Source of the DNA: Akkermansia muciniphila
GTDB lineage: Bacteria; Verrucomicrobiota; Verrucomicrobiia; Verrucomicrobiales; Akkermansiaceae
Direction of reading: 5' to 3'
Assembly (NCBI GenBank): GCA_945890645.1
Contig: CAMDCV010000001.1
Span: 62,001 to 126,000, forward strand
Length of the DNA stretch: 64,000 nt
Position numbers and translations under genes: made by a program. The notes beneath the pieces are model-generated. The model saw only the letters and a program-made list of their open reading frames with translations, did no database searches and had not been told where the DNA came from. Positions within the stretch are counted from its first letter, which is position 1. Each line of letters starts with the position of its first letter. Positions 43,847-51,625 of this stretch are shown here, piece after piece.

Positions 43847-44952
43847 AAACGATTGTATGGGTGTTGTGTAGTCTAGTGGGAATGGCGGCGGCAAAAACGG
43901 TAACGGTTCATGAAGCGCCTCCCATGATAGCAGCCGAGGCTCCTTTTCAGTTGGAAGCTCCGATTGTGTCGGCCACAGTAGCAAAAACATGGTCGGCAGA
44001 GGTAGAGGGGACGGAAATATCGGCGAAAGTACGAAAATTCATCGCGGGCGATCATCCGGACCAAGAAAAAATCGACGTTCTGACCTGGTGGGCGGGTCGA
44101 GCTGAGCAGCCGGATTTTTTTGTAGAACTCGCATCGCGCCATGCGGTTTTGGGACAAATCGACCAAGCGATTTATTGGCTTCAACGAGCGGGAGAAGAAG
44201 ATGGCTGTGAGGTAGCAGATTTAGAAGCGGATGAGGGGTTAGCAAAAGTGCGCGTCGATCCGAGATGGGCGAAGCTCAAGACGTATTTGCAGGCCTGCGA
44301 CGCGGAGTGGCAAAAGTCATCGTATTTCCGCCAAATTTTGACTTTGCCCGAAAACTACGATGGTAAATCACCTATTCCGCTGGTGATTGGATTGCATGGC
44401 TTCGGGTCCGTGCCTGAAGATTTTTCTGGCACCGATCACCAAAGACTGAGTGATTCTCTTGGCGTGGCATTTCTATCGGTGAGTGGGCGGTTGCCCTTAG
44501 GAAGGAATTCCTTCATGTGGTCGGGTGATTTTGCGCTCGACTGGAAGCATATCGAAGCCGCGATCGCGCGCACACGGTCGGATCTAACGCCTGCTGCGGG
44601 GAAGATGGTGGCGATCGGGTTTTCGCAGGGCGGTCAATTGGCGGCAGACATCACCGCCGCGTATCCGCAGCAGTTCCGCGGATGTGTATCGATGAGTCCG
44701 GGCTCGCGTTTTGCCAGTGGTTTGGTCGGGCGCTTGGGCAAAACTCCGAATTCACTAGCAGGGCAGCAGTATTTTTTTTCCTGGATCAGTGGCGAAGGAA
44801 CAGGCCCGAAACAGCGCGTGCTTGCTTGGCGTCCCGTATTGGAAAAACAAAAAGCTGTGGTCTATCAGTATGAGTTTCCCGGAAAAGGGCATACGTTTCC
44901 CCGAAATTATGAGGATTACTTTGCGATCACATTACAAGTGATTTTGCGGTGA
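43843..44952 (+). CDS. Secreted alpha/beta-hydrolase (phospholipase/carboxylesterase-like)
   Basis: 369 residues from the GTG at 43843, which begins a signal peptide (KTIVWVLCSLVGMAAA); no ATG in frame precedes it. A TPR-like helical region (HAVLGQIDQAIYWLQRAGE) of about 80 residues is followed by an esterase domain: VIGLHGFGSVPEDF, nucleophile elbow GFSQGGQLAA and GKGHTFPRN with the catalytic histidine. Resembles phospholipase/carboxylesterase or PHB-depolymerase-like esterases. Substrate unknown. See the short leader ORF overlapping the start. Confidence 0.78.
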   Translation: MKTIVWVLCSLVGMAAAKTVTVHEAPPMIAAEAPFQLEAPIVSATVAKTWSAEVEGTEISAKVRKFIAGDHPDQEKIDVLTWWAGRAEQPDFFVELASRHAVLGQIDQAIYWLQRAGEEDGCEVADLEADEGLAKVRVDPRWAKLKTYLQACDAEWQKSSYFRQILTLPENYDGKSPIPLVIGLHGFGSVPEDFSGTDHQRLSDSLGVAFLSVSGRLPLGRNSFMWSGDFALDWKHIEAAIARTRSDLTPAAGKMVAIGFSQGGQLAADITAAYPQQFRGCVSMSPGSRFASGLVGRLGKTPNSLAGQQYFFSWISGEGTGPKQRVLAWRPVLEKQKAVVYQYEFPGKGHTFPRNYEDYFAITLQVILR

Positions 44953-44982
44953 GCTTATTGAAGCGTTCAGCTCTGCTCAAAC

Positions 44983-46005
44983 TCAAGGCTTAGTTGCGGC
45001 TGGCTTGCGATAGCTGACTGCTTTTTGATAAAGCGTGACGGCATCACTGATGCCCCGTGCTACCGCGCTGAGATACTTGGGATTTTCGATTAATCGAGCT
45101 TCGTAGGGATGGCTCATGAAGCCGCCTTCAACGAGAATGGCGGGGTGCTTCACACCGGTGAGCACGCTATAGCGGGCGCGCTTGATACCGCGATCAAAGG
45201 TGTTTTCTTTTCCGATGTTGCGGATCACTTGGCTGTGAACAGCTGTGGCGAGAGCGACGTTCGCGGAGTCGTTAAGGTTTCCGTTGCGGGCTTGGAAGTC
45301 AGTCGATTTTACTCCTTGGCCGTAGTGAGCGACTCCTTGGGGGGAAAGTGTGAATGTCTCCACACCGCGAGCGGCACGACCGCCGGCATTGAAGTGGATG
45401 CTGATAAAAATCGCTGATTCTTTGAGCGCGTTGGCGAGTTCCACGCGCTCTTGCAAGGTAAGATAGATGTCACTGCTGCGCGTCATTACGCATTTAAATC
45501 CTTTGGCAGTGAGAAGTGTTTTCAACTCCTGTGCGACACGAAGGTTGTAGGCTTTTTCTGTATTGTAGGCATTGACGGCACCGGAATCTTTTCCCCCGTG
45601 ACCGGCATCAATCACCACCGTGCGGAAATTTCCTGCATTCGGTATGTAACTCGGGCGCAGGACTGGGTCGATCAGCTTGGTGAGGTCGATGCGAGAAATT
45701 CCGATTTTGCCACCGCTTTCGATCACCGGGTAGGTGCAAATAAATTTTACGCCATTGAGGGTGACTTCCTGATCGCCCACTTTGAGTTTGAAGATGAGGT
45801 TTTTCCCTTCTAGCGTAAGGTTATTGCCCTCGCGCTTCATCGAAGGAAAATTGTAAAAGGCTTTTAGACTCGTAAGAGAGACGTAGTCGCGGCCATCGAG
45901 TTGCATCAAATCCCATTGGGCCTGAGCGTGAACCATCGACACGCAGACCAGAGAAAGAATCCAGCGGGTCAACCAGCGGTGCAAACGATTTAAGTGACAG
46001 AACAT
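44983..46005 (-). CDS. N-acetylmuramoyl-L-alanine amidase (Amidase_3)
   Basis: 340 residues with a signal peptide (WILSLVCVSMVHAQAQ). An N-terminal copper-amine-oxidase-N-like 'stalk' domain (DGRDYVSLTSLKAFYNFPSMKREGNNLTLE) precedes the catalytic domain: VVIDAGHGGKDSGAVN with zinc His, the Glu in NTEKAYNL, SIHFNAG and ILVEGGFMSHP. Cleaves the amide between MurNAc and the stem peptide, typically for daughter-cell separation. The last residues (SYRKPAATKP) form a short tail. No regulatory blocking helix is apparent. Confidence 0.93.
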   Translation of the reverse strand: MFCHLNRLHRWLTRWILSLVCVSMVHAQAQWDLMQLDGRDYVSLTSLKAFYNFPSMKREGNNLTLEGKNLIFKLKVGDQEVTLNGVKFICTYPVIESGGKIGISRIDLTKLIDPVLRPSYIPNAGNFRTVVIDAGHGGKDSGAVNAYNTEKAYNLRVAQELKTLLTAKGFKCVMTRSSDIYLTLQERVELANALKESAIFISIHFNAGGRAARGVETFTLSPQGVAHYGQGVKSTDFQARNGNLNDSANVALATAVHSQVIRNIGKENTFDRGIKRARYSVLTGVKHPAILVEGGFMSHPYEARLIENPKYLSAVARGISDAVTLYQKAVSYRKPAATKP

Positions 46006-46137
46006 GAGCGAGCTTTGCCGACACTAGAAACTCCCCCCTTGTTTGGCAATGAAAAAATCGTGGCGAAAAAATCGTCGTCGTTGCTGTTTCTTCTCATGCA
46101 TAAATTGAGAGACTGATTTTTTCCTACTTCGGAAGGA

Positions 46138-46166
46138 TTGACAGAATCCTTTTGCTGTGGCGTAAT
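46138..46166 (+). promoter_or_regulatory. Sigma70-type promoter of the propeller gene
   Basis: Perfect TTGACA (46138-46143), 17 bp, CGTAAT (46161-46166), nine bases to the ATG at 46176. Predicted leader about three bases. Confidence 0.5.
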
Positions 46167-46175
46167 TTGGGTGAC

Positions 46176-47177
46176 ATGAAATTACCATTGATTGGACTAC
46201 TCGCTACGGGATTGTTTGCGTCCGCGCATCCCGATCACGCAACGCAACCTGGCAAAGATGTTCCGCACGCAGTAACCGTGGGCAACGGATCGTGGACTTT
46301 TGAAACTGTTCCGGGATGGGGTGCGCTGCCCGATGGGAAAAATCTTGGCCCGACCCACGGATCGGTGCTCAGCGGGGCTGATGGTCGTATTTATTTCAGC
46401 ACTGATGCTGATATGTCGATCATCGTCTATGAAGCTGATGGCAAATTTGTCAAAACCATAGCCCCGGAATGCGCGGGCTTTCACGCGATGGCATTGCGCA
46501 CAGAGAACGAGAAAGAATTCATTTATGGCGCGCAATTGAAAAATGGCCGCGTTTGCAAAATCGACACCGAGGGCAAAATCGTTCTGGAAATTCCTAATAG
46601 CACTACCGCCGAAGTACCGGGTGGCTGGAAAGGCTTGACCGCTGTTACTGTCGCGCCCGATGGCTCGATTTTCGCGGCTACAGGCTACGGAGCGCAGATG
46701 ATTCATAAATTTGATGCCACGGGAAAACTGATCAAATCGTTTGGCGGTAAAGGCGCGGGCGAGGGCCAATACAATACCTGTCACGGTCTAGCGATCGATA
46801 CCCGTTTTGGTGAACCGCGTTTGCTTGTTGCAGATCGCGGTAACCGTCGTCTCGTGCACACGGACATGGAAGGCAAATTCATCGAGGTTCATGCGAAAGG
46901 CCTGCGCCTTCCTTGCATGGTGGACATCATGGGTGACTTCTGCGCGGTAGCCGAGCTTGAAGCACGTGTGACAATTCTTGGCAAAGACGGCGTGCCTGTG
47001 GCATTCCTTGGCGATAATCCTAACAAAAAGCAGTGGGCCAATTTCAAAGTGCCACCCACTGACTGGAATGTCGGAATTTTCACCGCACCGCACGGTCTGT
47101 GCTTTGATAAAGCGGGTAATATCTATGTGCAGGACTGGAATGCAACCGGTCGCGTCACTAAGCTGGTGAAGAAATAA
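46176..47177 (+). CDS. Secreted NHL-type six-bladed beta-propeller protein
   Basis: 333 residues with a signal peptide (LPLIGLLATGLFASAHP). Repeated blades such as VTVAPDGSIFAATGYGAQMIHKFDATGKLIKSFGGKGAGEGQYNTCHGLAID, LLVADRGNRRLVHTDMEGKF and GLCFDKAGNIYVQDWN match the NHL repeat. Common in Verrucomicrobiota and Planctomycetota as a secreted protein of unknown ligand. The histidine-containing N-terminus after cleavage (HPDHATQPGKDVPH) might bind metal. Confidence 0.85.
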   Translation: MKLPLIGLLATGLFASAHPDHATQPGKDVPHAVTVGNGSWTFETVPGWGALPDGKNLGPTHGSVLSGADGRIYFSTDADMSIIVYEADGKFVKTIAPECAGFHAMALRTENEKEFIYGAQLKNGRVCKIDTEGKIVLEIPNSTTAEVPGGWKGLTAVTVAPDGSIFAATGYGAQMIHKFDATGKLIKSFGGKGAGEGQYNTCHGLAIDTRFGEPRLLVADRGNRRLVHTDMEGKFIEVHAKGLRLPCMVDIMGDFCAVAELEARVTILGKDGVPVAFLGDNPNKKQWANFKVPPTDWNVGIFTAPHGLCFDKAGNIYVQDWNATGRVTKLVKK

Positions 47178-47285
47178 TTGCAGCAGCATTATAAAAATTT
47201 AGCCACGAGAGCGTTCTGCTTTTGTGGCTTTTTTTTATATCATTTTTCCTTTCGGAATAGAAGATACCATGATAGTAGTTGCGAC

Positions 47286-48662
47286 ATGACTTACCCCGCA
47301 CTTTCTCTTCGCTGGCTGTCCTATGTGTTTTGCCTGCTATACTCTTTGCCCCTAGCAGCACAACCGAGCAGCTCAAAAAAAACTGCGGCAGAATTTGGCG
47401 GATTTTTGTTAGAGCCGACGATTTGGGAGACAAAGCTCGTGGACTTAGAGAAGAAGTTCACGATACAGCGAACTAAAGAACAGATGGAGATGCTGGCATT
47501 TCAGCGTCAGATCATGAAAAAAAATGGCTTTGATCCTGGTGAGCCAAACAATAGCGTTTTCGTTTGGCTTTCCGCACAGCACGACAGCCTTCGCGCAAAT
47601 GGCGGCGATCTTTCTCTGTGGGGGGAAGACATTGGCGAAGTGGTGATTCGTGGCAATGAGGGGAACGTCTCAGGTTTGAATTTATCTCTCTACAATCGCG
47701 GTGACGACAGACAGATTCGCGCCAGTGATTTGACGGCCATGTTTACCAAATGGAAAACTCTGCTGGACGAAAAAATTGGTGCGAAGGGCGAGGCTCGTAA
47801 ATCAAGTGCCGCCGTGCAAGTGACTGCCGTGCAATGGCGCAAAGGCAACACGGCGTTTTTGTTAGAGGGTAGTATTGCCAAAGTAGACGGTATGGAGCGG
47901 GCGGAATTCCTCCGCATCCGCGTGGCATCGCTGGCTGATGCCGCTGGCTCAAAGATTGCAGGGCGTACGACCTTGCGCAGCAATGTCGAAACCAAAGACG
48001 ATGGCGATGTTTTCATCAAAAATATGCCGATGGTAGACCAAGGGCAGAAAGGGTACTGTGCCGTGGCGTCCATTGCCCGAGTCACGAGTTATTACGGATT
48101 GGATGTCGATCAGCATGAAATGGCGCAAATTGCCAACACCTCCGTCTTTGGTACGGATCCCGAAGAAATGGAAGAGGCCTTCAAGAAGATTGTCGGCAAG
48201 CTGCACATTCGCACCACACAGCATTATGAGTTTACCGAAAGACAGTTCGACGCGGATGTGCGCGCCTACAATTTGCTCGCAAAAAAAGAAGGCAAAGAAC
48301 AGTTCAAGGCACCCAAGGATCATATCCTCATTCCTCAAGCCGTGTGGATGCTGATGGATCCCGATATTTTTGCCCGGGTCAAGGGTGAGCAATCCGGTTG
48401 CAAGCGCTTTATGACCAAGGTCACGGAATACATCGATCAAGGCATTCCCTTGTGCTGGTGCCTTCGTTTGGGTATGTTTCCCGAAAAAGGTATCCCTCAG
48501 GCGAGCGGTGGGCATATGCGACTGATTATCGGCTACAACGAAAAAACTCAGGAAATCATCTACACCGACTCATGGGGCAAGGGTCACGAGTTTAAGAGAA
48601 TGCCACTATCCCATGCCTATGCCTGCAGTATGTGCGTCTATACGATGTCGCCGACGCGCTGA
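47286..48662 (+). CDS. Secreted C39-like (papain-fold) cysteine peptidase
   Basis: 458 residues from the ATG at 47286, starting a signal peptide (LSYVFCLLYSLPLAAQ). The C-terminal half has a C39-like core: MPMVDQGQKGYCAVASIARVTSYYG (Cys258 and oxyanion Gln), SGGHMRLIIGYN (His410) and IYTDSWG (Asp428). The N-terminal half is a unique helical/beta region without known motif. C39-like domains occur in bacteriocin processing and in secreted proteases of unknown targets. No transporter is adjacent, so a bacteriocin role is unlikely. Lies 23 bp before acpS. Confidence 0.78.
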   Translation: MTYPALSLRWLSYVFCLLYSLPLAAQPSSSKKTAAEFGGFLLEPTIWETKLVDLEKKFTIQRTKEQMEMLAFQRQIMKKNGFDPGEPNNSVFVWLSAQHDSLRANGGDLSLWGEDIGEVVIRGNEGNVSGLNLSLYNRGDDRQIRASDLTAMFTKWKTLLDEKIGAKGEARKSSAAVQVTAVQWRKGNTAFLLEGSIAKVDGMERAEFLRIRVASLADAAGSKIAGRTTLRSNVETKDDGDVFIKNMPMVDQGQKGYCAVASIARVTSYYGLDVDQHEMAQIANTSVFGTDPEEMEEAFKKIVGKLHIRTTQHYEFTERQFDADVRAYNLLAKKEGKEQFKAPKDHILIPQAVWMLMDPDIFARVKGEQSGCKRFMTKVTEYIDQGIPLCWCLRLGMFPEKGIPQASGGHMRLIIGYNEKTQEIIYTDSWGKGHEFKRMPLSHAYACSMCVYTMSPTR

Positions 48663-48685
48663 TGCGCTGTCGAATCATTTGATCG

Positions 48686-49072
48686 ATGAATGTTTTCGGC
48701 ATAGGAATCGATGTGGTGGAAGTGGGTCGAATCGCTTCCTCTCTTGCAGAATTCGGAGATCGTTTTGTGTCGCGCATTTTCACGGAAAAGGAGCGCTTGT
48801 ATTGCATTGATAAAGCAAAACCAGAGTTACACTTCGCGGCACGTTTTGCAGCAAAAGAAGCGGTCGCAAAAGCGTTAGGCACGGGTATCGGTAAGGAAGT
48901 CGGCTGGCTCGATATGGAAGTCGTGCGCGGTGAAAATGGCGAACCGACGATGTTGTTAAGTGGCAGGGCCTTGGCATTTTGCGAGGCACAGGGCATTAGC
49001 GAAATCAAAATTAGCCTGACCCATGCGCGTGAGTACGCCGCCGCCAATGCGGTTGCCTTATGCCGGGCGTAA
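48686..49072 (+). CDS. acpS: Holo-[acyl-carrier-protein] synthase
   Basis: 128 residues, normal length. FGIGIDVVEVGRIASSL with the Mg-binding Asp, RIFTEKERLYC, FAARFAAKEAVAKALGTGIG (Glu/Lys of the active site) and ISLTHAREYAAANAVA are the family blocks. Adds phosphopantetheine from CoA to acyl-carrier protein. Its 3' end overlaps the convergent TetR gene by 15 bp. Confidence 0.96.
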   Translation: MNVFGIGIDVVEVGRIASSLAEFGDRFVSRIFTEKERLYCIDKAKPELHFAARFAAKEAVAKALGTGIGKEVGWLDMEVVRGENGEPTMLLSGRALAFCEAQGISEIKISLTHAREYAAANAVALCRA

Positions 49073-49669
49073 AGTATCGAGATACGCTAGCGCAGAGCGC
49101 AAGAATCCCGGCAGCACTGTCGTTCCATGGGATTTAACGTGCAGTTCTAATCCAATGGAAAGGCTGATGATCAAATGCGCTTCGTCGTTCGGTTGTATCG
49201 CGCTGTGCACAAGTCGCTGCTTTTGCCCACGAGCCAGTGCCTCGCTGACTGCGCGATGCCATGCAAGTTGGACCTCCCGCATGGCGTCGTGGAGGGCCGT
49301 GTCTTCCGGCGTTATGGATACAGTCAAGGTGGCAAGTGGGCTACCGCAGAAGTCGCGCGGGTTCTGGGTTTCAATGCTGCGCGTCTGCTCTCGTAAGATG
49401 TTTTTCAACACATCAAGGGGATCATTGTCCAGTTCCAGCGGCTGAAGCCACTGCGATTCCAGCATGGTCGGTAAAGTTTCCTGTAACCATTGCAGTGCGA
49501 GATCATCCTTGCCGTTGAAATGATGGAACAAGGAGCCTTTCGTGATGCCGGAATGTTCTACAATCGCATTTAACCGAGCCGCCTGAAAGCCATAGCGACA
49601 AAATTCATCGCCCGCACTTTGCAAAATTCGCGCGCGCGTAGCAGTCGGATTTTTTTTGCGCTCAGCCAT
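49058..49669 (-). CDS. TetR-family transcriptional regulator
   Basis: 203 residues from the ATG at 49669; the open frame extends upstream without conservation. HTH: TRARILQSAGDEFCRYGFQAARLNAIVEHSGITKGSLFHHFNGKDDLALQWL. The C-terminal domain resembles YcdC/TetR_C_16-type ligand domains. Divergent from ilvD with 128 bp between, and convergent with acpS; target unknown. The tail overlap with acpS means antisense transcripts could form. Confidence 0.88.
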   Translation of the reverse strand: MAERKKNPTATRARILQSAGDEFCRYGFQAARLNAIVEHSGITKGSLFHHFNGKDDLALQWLQETLPTMLESQWLQPLELDNDPLDVLKNILREQTRSIETQNPRDFCGSPLATLTVSITPEDTALHDAMREVQLAWHRAVSEALARGQKQRLVHSAIQPNDEAHLIISLSIGLELHVKSHGTTVLPGFLRSALAYLDTLRPA

Positions 49670-49761
49670 GCCGCAAAATGGCATACCAACTAGTCGGAGG
49701 GAAGAAAAAACCTCAGTTCTTCCCCGGTGTTGCTTGTTAGTTTGGTTACTGAAGCAATCGC

Positions 49762-49789
49762 TTGACCTTTTTCTTTTGATGGAGAGAAT
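49762..49789 (+). promoter_or_regulatory. Candidate promoter of ilvD
   Basis: TTGACC (49762-49767), 16 bp, GAGAAT (49784-49789), eight bases to the ATG at 49798. Predicted leader about two bases. Confidence 0.35.
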
Positions 49790-49797
49790 TTTCGCGC

Positions 49798-51504
49798 ATG
49801 AGTGATTCTTCTGATTTTCGTAAGTTTTCCAGTCCGATGCTGGATGGTCCTGATCGCGCACCGAGTCGTGCGATGTTGTACGCTGTGGGTTTTGAAAAAG
49901 AAGATTTTGCCAAGGCGCAGATCGGTGTGGCTTCGACATGGAGTGAAGTAACGCCGTGCAATGTGCACATCGACAAGCTCGCTCGCGAGTGCGCGAATGG
50001 CGTGGATGCCGCAGGTGGCAAGTCGGTGGTGTTCAATACGATTACGATTTCCGATGGCATCTCGATGGGCACTGAAGGCATGAAATACAGCCTCGTTTCC
50101 CGTGAGGTGATCGCAGATTCGATCGAGACGGTTGTCGGTTGCGAGGGGATGGATGGCTTTGTAGCAATCGGTGGATGCGATAAAAACATGCCTGGTTGCG
50201 TGATGGCGATGGGTCGCATGAATCGGCCTGCTGTTTTTGTTTATGGCGGCACGATTTTGCCCGGTTGCGCGACGATCAAGGGCGAGAAAAAAGATCTCGA
50301 TATTGTTTCCGTGTTTGAAGCCGTGGGCAAGCATGCGGGTGGCGAGTATAGCGATGAAGAACTCGATATCGTCGAGCGCTGCGCGATCCCCGGACCCGGT
50401 TCCTGCGGTGGTATGTACACGGCGAATACTATGGCCAGTGCGATTGAAGCATTAGGCATGAGTCTCCCGAACAGCTCCGCGCAAGCAGCGATCGGCGATG
50501 ACAAGATGCGCGATTGTTTCGATGCCGGTGCGGCGGTGCTCAACATGATCCAGCTCGGTATCAAACCGCGCGACATCATGACCAAAGAAGCTTTTGAAAA
50601 TGCGATTACGGTGTTAATTGCACTCGGTGGCTCGACAAATGCTTGCTTGCACCTTCCCGCAATGGCGCATGCGGCAGGTGTGGAAATTACGATCGACGAC
50701 TTTGCTCGCATCGGCGCGCGGGTGCCCGTTTTAGCGGATTTGAAACCTAGCGGAAAATTCGTCATGGCAGATCTAGTGCGCATCGGCGGCACGATTCCTT
50801 TGATGCGGATGTTGTTAGAGGCAGGTTTGTTGCACGGCGATTGTATGACAGTCACCGGTCGGACTATGCGTGAGAACTTGGAGAAATCGCCCATTTTTTA
50901 TCCTGAGGGCCAGCAGATTATTCGTCCGCTCGACAATCCAATTAAAAAGGACAGCCACTTGCGCATTCTTCGCGGCAACCTCGCGGAAGGTGGTGCGGTC
51001 GCAAAAATTTCTGGCAAAGAAGGTGAAAAATTCGTCGGCAACGCGCGGGTGTTCGATTCCGAAGACGATGCGATGAAAGCGATTCTTGCGCGTCAAATTC
51101 AAAAGCGCGATGTCATTGTCATCCGCATGGAAGGCCCGAAAGGTGGCCCTGGTATGCGTGAAATGCTTGGTCCCACCAGTGCGGTGATGGGGCTCGGTCT
51201 CGGCAAAGATGTGGCCTTGATTACTGACGGTCGTTTCTCCGGTGGCAGTCACGGTTTCGTGGTGGGGCATATTACACCGGAAGCCTTTGTCGGCGGCACG
51301 ATTGCCCTGTTGCGTGATGGCGATGAGATCATCATCGATGCTGAAACCAATCGGATTGATGTCAATTTACCGGAGTCTGAGATCGCAGCGCGTCGCGCCG
51401 CATGGGTGCAGCCGGAACCGCACTATCGCTACGGCGTGCTGGCGAAGTATGCGAAACTCGTGACTAGCGCCTCTGAGGGTGCGGTGACGGATAAGTATTT
51501 GTGA
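49798..51504 (+). CDS. ilvD: Dihydroxy-acid dehydratase
   Basis: 568 residues, full length. [56 protein letters not shown] (Fe-S cysteine), [31 protein letters not shown] (Fe-S cysteine), [21 protein letters not shown] are diagnostic. Dehydrates dihydroxy-acids in valine, leucine and isoleucine synthesis with an iron-sulfur cluster. No other ilv genes are in the window; the neighbouring TetR gene is divergent. Confidence 0.97.
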   Translation: MSDSSDFRKFSSPMLDGPDRAPSRAMLYAVGFEKEDFAKAQIGVASTWSEVTPCNVHIDKLARECANGVDAAGGKSVVFNTITISDGISMGTEGMKYSLVSREVIADSIETVVGCEGMDGFVAIGGCDKNMPGCVMAMGRMNRPAVFVYGGTILPGCATIKGEKKDLDIVSVFEAVGKHAGGEYSDEELDIVERCAIPGPGSCGGMYTANTMASAIEALGMSLPNSSAQAAIGDDKMRDCFDAGAAVLNMIQLGIKPRDIMTKEAFENAITVLIALGGSTNACLHLPAMAHAAGVEITIDDFARIGARVPVLADLKPSGKFVMADLVRIGGTIPLMRMLLEAGLLHGDCMTVTGRTMRENLEKSPIFYPEGQQIIRPLDNPIKKDSHLRILRGNLAEGGAVAKISGKEGEKFVGNARVFDSEDDAMKAILARQIQKRDVIVIRMEGPKGGPGMREMLGPTSAVMGLGLGKDVALITDGRFSGGSHGFVVGHITPEAFVGGTIALLRDGDEIIIDAETNRIDVNLPESEIAARRAAWVQPEPHYRYGVLAKYAKLVTSASEGAVTDKYL

Positions 51505-51625
51505 GGCGTAATGTTCGAAATCTGATTTGCATCGTTGATTCACCTATTTACAGTAGGTTCAGGTAAGTACCTAGAATCATCAGTGAAATCGATGGATGTT
51601 GTCGGATTTTTAGAGCGTATGGTTT

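Noticed and set aside
47286-48662. C39 peptidase as part of a bacteriocin exporter
   Set aside because: No ABC transporter domain or double-glycine precursor is nearby, and the protein has its own Sec-type signal.
51542-51572. Hairpins ACCTA/TAGGT and AGGTA/TACCT between ilvD and the repeat protein
   Set aside because: Stems of only five pairs and no T-tract; too weak to call a terminator.
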